Below, one piece after another: positions 56,529 to 64,000 of a stretch of DNA of 64,000 nucleotides. Within the stretch, counting starts at the first letter, position 1, and each line of letters starts with the position of its first letter. The stretch is from Salinirubrum litoreum. GTDB taxonomy: Archaea; Halobacteriota; Halobacteria; Halobacteriales; Haloferacaceae. A program made the translations under genes and the position numbers. The stretch lies in the NCBI RefSeq assembly GCF_020567425.1, contig NZ_JAJCVJ010000005.1, forward strand, positions 33,491 to 97,490, read 5' to 3'. Below the pieces are notes generated by a model. The model was given only the letters and a program-made list of their open reading frames with translations, was not told the DNA's origin and searched no databases.

Positions 56529-59500
56529 CGGTCTCCCTCCTCTGTATCGATAACCACAATAGTACCGTCACCTGGTTCGGTCACATCTGCCCAGAGCTCG
56601 TCGACAGATGGTCCGTCGTCATCTTGGTCATCATCGTCTTCATCATCGTCGTCATCATCGTCCGTTGACTGGAGCTTTGCATCGGCCTGTTTCACCAACG
56701 CTTCTGCTCGAGACGGTGTGACGAGGTCTGGTCCACTTAGCGCACGCTTCACCTGCTTCGTGATGAACGCCTCAGAATGTTCTGAGTTGAGTTCCTCGTA
56801 CCGAGATTCGAGCTGGTTGTAGAGTGGACCATCTGGTTGATCCTCAAGTAGTCCTCGTGCCTCCTCAAGCTGGCTAGCTTCGCTGACTGCGTTCCCGGAT
56901 GCGATATCGGATTCGGAGATGTCAGCCGCGGATTCAGCGATCTCATCGAGTTCTCTGAGTGACTCGAAATTCACTCCTGGAATCGTCTCGGTGACGGTGT
57001 CGATTTCCACGATTATGTCTTGATCCAGTAACGCTTGCTCGACCGCTGAACAGAGCTCCGAGATCGAATCCGCTTCAGGTGCGGTTCCCGTGAGAAGGTG
57101 GTAGAGTTCACTAATCTGTGAGGTACGGAAGTCCTGAGCCTCTGTCTGGTGCTTAGTCAGGCTCTCCTTGGATGGGATGCGCGACCCATCGACGGCGTCC
57201 TCCATCTTGTAGGTAATCGCAGCATCTGGGTACAGTGATCGCATCGTCTCGAGTGTACTGTTGAACTCATCCCAGAGCGGCTCCTCGCCCTCGAATAATG
57301 GTTCAGCTTTGTGGAACCACTCTGCCTGCGTTGGTACTGGCGATTCTGTCAGTACTGCATCGTCAAGTTCGCCACCTGCCATCCCTGGTTCTAATACGTC
57401 ACGGAGCGCATCCAGTGTGATTTCTTCGTCAAACTCGAGACCCACACGAGCACAGATGTTCCGAATACCCGAACTATTCTTTTCTGCCCATGATGCGAGA
57501 TTGGAGAGCCAAGCGGTCGGATCGTTCCCTTGTGGAGCAAATCCTCGGAGAGACTGATAGACCGCTTTTAGATTGCTACTTCCCTCAATGTCCACGGGAT
57601 CGAATCCAATATCGATGTCACGGATATCGGAAAGACGTCGCATCACGCGACCGATTTCGCCCGGGTCTTCGATACGGACCCCATCACGTCTGATCTCGAT
57701 TTTGTTTGCTGCGGCAAGCGTGATCAGAAGCGCCGCCAGTGCCTCGCGTGGCGTCCCGAGATATTTCCCCCGTCGACCAGCGATTTCTTCGAGGACAGTC
57801 TCTCCACTCACTAATTCCTCTCCAGCGTAATCGTTGAGGAACTCTTCAGCCCACCCGTCACTAATCTCTCTCGGAACTGTCTTGACCCCGAGCATTTCTG
57901 CGTCGTCGCTTGAGAACGGCCACGTACCATTCCCGTTGAAGAACTCGAAGAGGGTCCGAGCGTCGTCAACCTCCTGCAGCCGTGTATCGAGTGTTTTCCT
58001 GTTCTCGAATTTCTCTCTGACAGCATCAGCGAGCACACTATCGATGTTGCTTAGATACGTCCCTCGCGTCGTGTTATGGTCCGGCGTATAGAGCTTCGCG
58101 CCATAGAGGAGTTCCTCGATCTCGTCTTCGACGGTCTCCTCCTCCTGTTGTTGCTCGATACGGAGTTCTGCGCTAGCCCCCGGCTCCAATAACTTATCCA
58201 ACGCAATCAGATGCCGAATACTCTCGCGAAGGCCCTCTGAAAGCTCAATAACGATAAGGACATCTTCAACGCCTTGGTCACCAACGTTCGCCTCCTGCCA
58301 TCTTGTTCGTGACTCTTCTATTGTATCCGGGTCAGCCGCTAGTACCCTGGCAACTACACCATCGAAACGAGGTTCCGGTGAGGAGTCGACTTGGTCTAAT
58401 ACAGTGTAGCGGAACGTATACGGGGCGTCGGAGATCCCATCGATATTCCGCGTTCGGAGTGAATCATCCGCTGTCAACCGACCACGATCCGCCTCCCGAA
58501 GAAGGTCCTCAATATTGTACCGAACTTGATGTTGAGGAAGCCCTGCTGCCTCCCGGTGAATCTGATCCCAGAACTCGACAATCTCCTTCGACAGGATTCT
58601 ATACGTCTGCGGTTGGACACTCTCGTCGGTTCGAACGAAGTTGTCCTCCATCAGCGCTTTGAGGGCTTCCTCAACATCGCTTTCGAGCTGATCGATGTCA
58701 GTATCTACTGAGCTAACCAGCAGCCGTGTGATGTTCTCCTTCGTTGTTGGGACGGCGTCGACCTGGCCAAGGAGATAGAGAACTTTCGCGACACTCACCC
58801 CCATCTCGTCAGTCGTGTTCTCGACTTTCTGGATCTGGTCCTTTGCCCACCCCGGAATGTCCGTTGTTTCGCGCTCAATCAAGTCATAGATTTCATCCCA
58901 CGCAACGACCGCTCCAGGCTCTTTCTGGGACCAATCAAAGCTGGTGAAGAGAGAACGAACGAGAATCAGCAGCGCTCGTCCCTGAACATACTCTCTGTCC
59001 ACTTCCAAGTCTTCTTTCTTGAGACTCTGCATGACCTCGCGGAGCAACCAGAGGTCGTGTTCACGGAAGGGATACGCCTCTACGGGCTCTCCGACGTCGG
59101 TGTATTCTGAAGCGTCGGCAAGTTCTAACTCGAAGTCAGGAGCCCGTTCGAGCAGGTCGTGTACCGTGTTCGCCCCGGAATCTGACTTTCGGAGCCACCG
59201 CTTTCTGACTATGATCTCTGTATCGGCACCCCGGAGCGGAATTTCGTTCGTGTACCACGCCTCAGGATCGACCTCTCCCATGAAATCCTGCTGCATGTCC
59301 CGCAGCGACCACTGTCCTGTTCCCAAAATTGGGGGGTTAATGTCGGCGATGAGTGTGTCGACCGTCTCCAGAAACTCTCGATAGCGGTGTTGCTGGTCAC
59401 CGACGTAAATGGCGACTTCGTCGAGCCCGATGAGGAACTCGTACGTTTCGCCTGATTCCTGTAAGTAGCGCTTCGTTCGGTCCAGCCGTTCTACGAGTTC

Positions 59501-60220
59501 ATCGGGTGTGAACGCCTCAGTACTGATCCGTCCCGTGGCTTGCTCGATTGATTCCCTGACGCCATCTTTTGTTGCATAAGGCGTGCCGTCAGTCTCGTCC
59601 ATCTCGGGAAGTGCTTCATAGAGCCATGGGCGGAGCGCAGGCTTGTCTTGTGCTGCCTCCTGTATCGACATTCCATCGTATTCTACAGAGCATACGGCTT
59701 CCCAGAGCCCATGCTCGATCTCTAAGGTCCACGCCCACTCGAGTAACCAGAGTGGGTCAGTCGGGTAGTTGAGCTGATTCCCCAGCTCCTCGTAGATCAG
59801 GAGCGAGAGCGTTGAGTCACGAACCTTGTCCCGGTCGAGGAGGTTCATGAACAGGGGGACCAGGTGATCGATGTGGGACGAATTGAGTCGATCTCTAAAT
59901 TCCTTGAACCCAGAGAATTGGCTCGACAGCTTCGGAGCGACCGTTTCGAGCCCCTCGATCTCGCCGGTCGCGATTCCGATCAGCTTCAGAAGGTGCGTTT
60001 TCCCGGATCCGAAGGTGGCATGGACATACCGGAAGCGTGGCTGTGATCCTGTACTGTTGACGACTTCTCCAAGTTCTGTGAGTACCTTTCGAGCGCTATC
60101 AGTCTCGTAGAACTCGTCGATGTCGCGTTCGGCTTGGCCGACTTCGTTGACTTTCTGTACTTCTTCGAGTTCTCGCGTCGGCGAGCGAGCAAACAGTGAT
60201 TCAAGTGTCGTATCAGTCAT
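56525..60220 (-). CDS. brxC: BrxC/PglY-like BREX ATPase (second copy)
   Basis: Encodes 1231 residues. FRYVHATFGSGKTHLLKL has Walker A at 71-75 (GSGKT), and YEFLIGLDEVAIYVGDQQHRY is Walker B, followed by a TGQWSLRDM sensor-like stretch. The long C-terminal part is helical and ends with an acidic run of Asp at about 1185-1200. This is the P-loop ATPase scale and order of BrxC/PglY. The start at 60220 (MTDTTLESLF) overlaps the brxB-like stop by 8 bp. Together with the partial ATPase at 60836, two such genes exist, the mark of BREX type 5. Confidence 0.85.
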   Translation of the reverse strand: MTDTTLESLFARSPTRELEEVQKVNEVGQAERDIDEFYETDSARKVLTELGEVVNSTGSQPRFRYVHATFGSGKTHLLKLIGIATGEIEGLETVAPKLSSQFSGFKEFRDRLNSSHIDHLVPLFMNLLDRDKVRDSTLSLLIYEELGNQLNYPTDPLWLLEWAWTLEIEHGLWEAVCSVEYDGMSIQEAAQDKPALRPWLYEALPEMDETDGTPYATKDGVRESIEQATGRISTEAFTPDELVERLDRTKRYLQESGETYEFLIGLDEVAIYVGDQQHRYREFLETVDTLIADINPPILGTGQWSLRDMQQDFMGEVDPEAWYTNEIPLRGADTEIIVRKRWLRKSDSGANTVHDLLERAPDFELELADASEYTDVGEPVEAYPFREHDLWLLREVMQSLKKEDLEVDREYVQGRALLILVRSLFTSFDWSQKEPGAVVAWDEIYDLIERETTDIPGWAKDQIQKVENTTDEMGVSVAKVLYLLGQVDAVPTTKENITRLLVSSVDTDIDQLESDVEEALKALMEDNFVRTDESVQPQTYRILSKEIVEFWDQIHREAAGLPQHQVRYNIEDLLREADRGRLTADDSLRTRNIDGISDAPYTFRYTVLDQVDSSPEPRFDGVVARVLAADPDTIEESRTRWQEANVGDQGVEDVLIVIELSEGLRESIRHLIALDKLLEPGASAELRIEQQQEEETVEDEIEELLYGAKLYTPDHNTTRGTYLSNIDSVLADAVREKFENRKTLDTRLQEVDDARTLFEFFNGNGTWPFSSDDAEMLGVKTVPREISDGWAEEFLNDYAGEELVSGETVLEEIAGRRGKYLGTPREALAALLITLAAANKIEIRRDGVRIEDPGEIGRVMRRLSDIRDIDIGFDPVDIEGSSNLKAVYQSLRGFAPQGNDPTAWLSNLASWAEKNSSGIRNICARVGLEFDEEITLDALRDVLEPGMAGGELDDAVLTESPVPTQAEWFHKAEPLFEGEEPLWDEFNSTLETMRSLYPDAAITYKMEDAVDGSRIPSKESLTKHQTEAQDFRTSQISELYHLLTGTAPEADSISELCSAVEQALLDQDIIVEIDTVTETIPGVNFESLRELDEIAESAADISESDIASGNAVSEASQLEEARGLLEDQPDGPLYNQLESRYEELNSEHSEAFITKQVKRALSGPDLVTPSRAEALVKQADAKLQSTDDDDDDDEDDDDQDDDGPSVDELWADVTEPGDGTIVVIDTEEGDR

Positions 60221-60839
60221 CGAGATACACCTCAGTGATTTTCTCGTCAATTCGATGGGTCGGGTAGTAGTGGCGTGCGTCCTCGTTGAAGAAGCTCAAT
60301 TTCCCTCCTCTAATCGAACCAGGGAACGGGATTCCGATTGTAGTATTCACGTTTCGGCGGTCCATCTCATCGAGCAACTCTGATGCGCGGGTGAACGGAT
60401 AGAGGCTTCCGAGGTTCACCAGCAGAAGGATATGCTGCTGCGCATTCTCGCCTTTGAGTTGTCCTTCGACGAGTTTCTCGATGAGTTCGTCAGCCAGACT
60501 CGTCTCGAGCGTCTCCGTTACTGCGTTCGTGGTGGTCCGCTCAAGAGGCCCGAGATCGAGTGTGGTTTCGAAAACACGCGTCTCGGGCATCAGGTGATCG
60601 AGCCGAACACACTCGACTGTGAGTTCGTTGCCGGCCTGGTTCTCGATACCAGCCCAGTTCGTCAGTGTATCTGGTGTTTCGGGGTCTGCCCACTGAACCA
60701 ACCGTTCCGTCACTCGGTGTTCAACAGATGGTTCGACTGGCACCATGACGAAGGGATTTCGAATTCCCCGCCGTTCGCCACTTGCAAAGTCGACCAATTC
60801 CTCGGTGAATCTCTTGAGCGGGTTTCGCGTCGACGTCAT
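60213..60839 (-). CDS. brxB: BrxB-like protein (DUF1788 type)
   Basis: Encodes 208 residues. VPVEPSVEHRVTERLVQW, then QQHILLLVNLGSLYPFTRASELLDEMDRRNVNTTIGIPFPGSIRGGKLSFFNEDARHYY matches the BrxB pattern (LL.GVGS.YPF.R...LL, FYPG...G..L..F). It is a small BREX core component of unknown activity. It overlaps the genes on both sides (ATGA at 60836-60839 with the partial ATPase, 8 bp with the second ATPase), so it is in the middle of the operon. Confidence 0.85.
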   Translation of the reverse strand: MTSTRNPLKRFTEELVDFASGERRGIRNPFVMVPVEPSVEHRVTERLVQWADPETPDTLTNWAGIENQAGNELTVECVRLDHLMPETRVFETTLDLGPLERTTTNAVTETLETSLADELIEKLVEGQLKGENAQQHILLLVNLGSLYPFTRASELLDEMDRRNVNTTIGIPFPGSIRGGKLSFFNEDARHYYPTHRIDEKITEVYLDD

Positions 60840-63800
60840 TTGATAATCACACCTCCATTGATCTGTTCGATCGTCGGCTTCCTCGACTTCACGAGACGCT
60901 CAAATTGGCCCTTGAGTGCAGATTCATCGCCGAATAGCACACCTACGCCTTCGATTTCCTCGGGTTGAGTCCCACCGACCAACTGCTCTACAGTCTCGTA
61001 CTTTTCTCGATACGTGTCGACTCGGTCCTCAGTGAGGCTGTCCCAATCCGTCGTTGAGGATACCGTCCCGAGCGCTCGTTTCAATGTACGCTCGTCGTGA
61101 GTTCCTGGTTCCCGGTTTGTTAACGCACTAATACAGACTTGGATGCTTTCGTGGGTATCTCTGAAGTGCCGAAGTGGGCGGAGATATCCGGACTGGAATC
61201 CATCGTGAACGCTGTGCTCAGGGAGCTGTAGGGGCGGGATCAGCCATTGGTGTCCCTCGAGTTCCGTCACTAGTGATTTCGCGTTGGTTTCAGCCACTTG
61301 AGCCGACCAATCCTCTTCAAGCGCTGAGATTGCGGTCAACCGGGCATCCAGTGACTGATCGAAGGACTGCCAGCCCTCCTGCGTCCACCACTCCCGACCA
61401 GACTCGTTTTCGAGCTGTTGGCTTAGCTGGTCCAGTGCGTCGTAGAACGATTGGCTAAGCCAGTCAATCTCCAGCTCTCTGAACCGCAGTAGCCCGTCGA
61501 GTTGTAACAGGTAGGATTCTCTGGAGTCCCATCGATCCTCAACCGCAGTCAACCACTCTTCGTCACTCGCCACTTGATCGATTATCTCTTCCCAGTCCGT
61601 ATCGTCAGCAGCGATTGCGTCGGCGCGAGATTCTGCGCTATCCGCCAGTTCAGAGAGCGCATTGCTGAATGACGCAACCAGAGAGACGAGTGCATCGCTC
61701 TCTAATTCCGTCTCTGTACTGACTTCTGTCGTCTCTGCAAGCGTGCGCGCTTGCCTCTTGACCGACTCGTTCAACTCTTCGAGGGCGACGATTCCCTCGT
61801 CGACCGTTTGAATCGGATCGATGATTCCAGCATCGATGAACTGTTCCTTGAGAGACGTCGACGACGCTGCCGTACGCAGCTTGATCTCCATCTGCTGAGA
61901 GAGCGTCAGCAGTTCATCCGCGGAGAGAGCCTCTCCGTCCTCTGCGACGGGACGGAACTCTCCCGCGCGACACAGTCCCCACAGGACCGCCGTTACTGCC
62001 GGTTTGACCTCTCCGTAGAACGGCGTCTCCTCGGTGATGTTTTCGAAGAGCGCTGGCAGACCCATCTCGTTATCATGGTCGACCAGCGTTCGACCGACGG
62101 CGCCTCGAATCTCTTTCGCAATCGTCCCCATCGTGGACACCTCCGCATCTGGCGTTGGAACATCGATTTTCTGTGCCCACTCCGGGTACTCCTCGTCGTC
62201 ATTGAGTCGCTTTAGCTCCGAGAGGTAGCTCTGGTCCACCTCGAGCATGATGGGATGGAAGAACGAGGGGTAGGCACGGTTGATGCATTCTTTGACCGCA
62301 GACTCGAGACCACGTGGTTCCTGAGATTCAACCTTGTACGAGCCATCTTTGAGCGCGCTCGCGAGCTTACTTTTCACCCTGTCCGCTGCATCGTCGACGT
62401 CGCGGGCTATCGTATCGGGTGTTTCCGTCTCGGCCGTCGCTTCGTGGAACGACCACCACTCGATGAGCTGGCTTCGGAGATCATCTAACCCATCCTCCTT
62501 GACCGACCAGTAGATCGTTCCCTCGTTGACTTTCTTCGAGTCGACATCAGGTCGCACACCCCGGATAACCACAGTGGCTTCGAGGGCACCCTCGTGTTCG
62601 TCCGCCCCATCTAGTGGTTGTCCATCGATGGAGAAGTTGTATGAGATGGGGTAGTTGTCGCCGTCCCCACCGTAGGGAACCGACGTTGGGAGATTCACAC
62701 GAGGGCTGATGTCCGCCCAGAGTTCATTGTCGAAAGCGGTGATAATCTCGTCCCAATCTGGGTTCTTGTGGTTCTTGCGTGCCTCTTCGATGATCTCTCG
62801 TTCCTCTCGATCCGTGATTCGAAGGAGAGGACCGTCCTCAGCAGTGTTCGGCCTGATGTACTTGTCGAGGTTCTCCAGTGAATTCTGGACCTGGTTTCGG
62901 ACGGTCGTCCGCGGCTGCCCGTTAAGGTCGTCCATCACCGCCACCGCGATGTTGGCGTCGTTCTGTGGGACTGAGTCGGGCACGTACGAGAGGAGCAAGA
63001 CCGCTTTTGCGACCTTGAGATCGAAGTCAGTCGTGTCTTCGTCGGCTTCGATCTCCTCCAGGACCTCAATCTCGTTGGGGATGATGTCCTCGAGCTCGTA
63101 CCGAATCAGGTCATAGAAATCGACAAGGCTGATGAGGGACAGCTCGTCTTTGCTTTCGTCGCGCATCCATCGGTCTCGGAGTCCGGCAACGATGGCGAGA
63201 ATCGCTCTCGCTGTCCCAGAGAAGATCGACTTCGTCGAGTCGGCCAACTCGTTCCGAAGGTTCGAGAGTATCTCCAAAAAGAGCGCCGGCTGGTAGGGCA
63301 GGAGCGGATAGAACTGTACGAACTCCTTTTCTTTGACTCGATTGAGAGGTGGCTCCGTATTCTGCCCGACCTCTGAGTAGACGAACGTAGATGTTGGATG
63401 TACCCGCGCCGTCAGTGCTTCTGACTCAACCCAGTCTGTTCCTTCTTCGGTCTTCTCGAGGAGGCGACGCTGAACGATTTCCCCGACGTGATGACTTGGC
63501 AGGTGGTACTGGTGGGGGAACCGGTCTTTGAGAATCCCGAAGTCGAGTTGCTTCGCAGCAAGTCCTGGTCGGACGTCCTCGATTTGGGACTGTGCCGTCG
63601 CGACCATCTGGATGTTCCCCTCGCCGATCGTATCGATACTCTCCGCGAGCGCGTTGAGTTCCGAGAGACGCTGGTAGTCCCCACCAATGAAGAGTGTCAC
63701 TTCGTCGACGAGGAGGACGATCTTTACCGGCTTCTCAGACTCTGCCTCGAGGTCTTGCCGATACGACTCGACGGCTTCGACAGCCATCCGCTGCCCGATA

Positions 63801-64000
63801 TCCTGGCGTTGGATGTCCGCCAACCCATCTGCAGTTCCTGTCTCTCGTTCGACGAGCTCCTCTAGGACGAGATCAGAGAGGGTTCGGTACTGTTGGACGT
63901 CGTCCCACGAGTACTGATCCGCGTTGGGAACGCCTTCGTCTCTGAGGACCTCTTTCGTGAGTTCGTCACGCTGATCCCACGTTCCCTGATTCTGGTACCA
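60836..64000 (-). CDS. brxC: BrxC-like BREX ATPase (first copy), cut by the window end
   Basis: The open frame runs through the window edge; 1054 residues are visible and the start, with Walker A, lies beyond it. KIVLLVDEVTLFIGGDYQRLSELNALAESIDTI is Walker B, aligning with the same segment of the second ATPase. MVATAQSQIEDVRPGLAAKQLDFGILKDRFPHQYHLPSHHVGEIVQRRLLEK and FYPLLPYQPALFLEILSNLRNELADSTKSIFSGTARAIL are typical of BrxC. Internal start codons near 63823 are not real starts. pglX and brxA would be expected further upstream of this operon, outside the window. Confidence 0.85.
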   Translation of the reverse strand, partial: WYQNQGTWDQRDELTKEVLRDEGVPNADQYSWDDVQQYRTLSDLVLEELVERETGTADGLADIQRQDIGQRMAVEAVESYRQDLEAESEKPVKIVLLVDEVTLFIGGDYQRLSELNALAESIDTIGEGNIQMVATAQSQIEDVRPGLAAKQLDFGILKDRFPHQYHLPSHHVGEIVQRRLLEKTEEGTDWVESEALTARVHPTSTFVYSEVGQNTEPPLNRVKEKEFVQFYPLLPYQPALFLEILSNLRNELADSTKSIFSGTARAILAIVAGLRDRWMRDESKDELSLISLVDFYDLIRYELEDIIPNEIEVLEEIEADEDTTDFDLKVAKAVLLLSYVPDSVPQNDANIAVAVMDDLNGQPRTTVRNQVQNSLENLDKYIRPNTAEDGPLLRITDREEREIIEEARKNHKNPDWDEIITAFDNELWADISPRVNLPTSVPYGGDGDNYPISYNFSIDGQPLDGADEHEGALEATVVIRGVRPDVDSKKVNEGTIYWSVKEDGLDDLRSQLIEWWSFHEATAETETPDTIARDVDDAADRVKSKLASALKDGSYKVESQEPRGLESAVKECINRAYPSFFHPIMLEVDQSYLSELKRLNDDEEYPEWAQKIDVPTPDAEVSTMGTIAKEIRGAVGRTLVDHDNEMGLPALFENITEETPFYGEVKPAVTAVLWGLCRAGEFRPVAEDGEALSADELLTLSQQMEIKLRTAASSTSLKEQFIDAGIIDPIQTVDEGIVALEELNESVKRQARTLAETTEVSTETELESDALVSLVASFSNALSELADSAESRADAIAADDTDWEEIIDQVASDEEWLTAVEDRWDSRESYLLQLDGLLRFRELEIDWLSQSFYDALDQLSQQLENESGREWWTQEGWQSFDQSLDARLTAISALEEDWSAQVAETNAKSLVTELEGHQWLIPPLQLPEHSVHDGFQSGYLRPLRHFRDTHESIQVCISALTNREPGTHDERTLKRALGTVSSTTDWDSLTEDRVDTYREKYETVEQLVGGTQPEEIEGVGVLFGDESALKGQFERLVKSRKPTIEQINGGVIIK

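Noticed and set aside
56481..56822. Plus-strand frame with a long serine run opposite the end of the BrxC-like gene
   Set aside because: The serine run is the antisense reading of the aspartate codons of the BrxC-like protein.

Overview
The window reads as a haloarchaeal (class Halobacteria) megaplasmid or integrated plasmid. Evidence: strongly acidic proteins, archaeal TFB, Orc1/Cdc6, OB-fold and XPB-type helicase genes, archaeal TATA-like promoters, Shine-Dalgarno sites of the GGAGGTGA type, and many small haloarchaeal plasmid families. No rRNA, tRNA or CRISPR array was seen. Names given as DUF numbers are from memory and were not searched.

Layout. 1-2.3 kb: small membrane-protein genes, a 522-bp IS6-like mobile cassette with exact 8-bp target duplication, and dispersed ~60-bp repeats. 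2.3-3.7 kb: a GC-rich stretch with a perfect 19-bp inverted repeat, then an OB-fold protein. 3.8-9.9 kb: an XPB/Rad25-like helicase divergent from five overlapping genes, at least four of them paralogues (coiled coil, conserved core, C-terminal winged helix, acidic tail). This unit is unfamiliar to me. 10-29.9 kb: a TFB gene and about 25 small accessory genes (zinc ribbons, winged helices, TumE-like toxin pair, Mrr-like nuclease, DUF234-type ATPase, ArdC-like metallopeptidase, SWIM protein). Most plus-strand units here are preceded by the same type of leader hairpin (15 copies), with stems that change and a loop that is kept. Five copies of a long-spaced TTAACCAAC/GTTGGTTAA inverted repeat are scattered through the same stretch.

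29.9-40 kb: the replication and maintenance core. orc1/cdc6 lies between two clusters of ORB-like repeats, next to a decayed DNA polymerase B tail, a primase-like fragment and a large P-loop helicase-like gene. A parA operon follows, with a TGANTCA-array centromere, then a tyrosine recombinase. 40.4-42 kb: an IS4-type transposase. 42.7-44.3 kb: a three-gene operon with a Tat-exported protein.

44.7-64 kb: a defence-island-like block. Four plus-strand genes (unknown soluble protein, unknown membrane protein, AddB-like nuclease, AddA-like helicase-nuclease) form one possible operon. Converging on it are a Fic/Doc-like gene and a minus-strand BREX cluster, in coding order brxC-like (cut by the window edge), brxB-like, second brxC/pglY-like, pglZ. 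Two BrxC-like ATPases fit the haloarchaeal type 5 layout. PglX is not in the window.

Best candidates for something undescribed: the leader-hairpin family, the helicase/paralogue array at 3.8-9.9 kb, and the four-gene unit at 44.8-53.1 kb.
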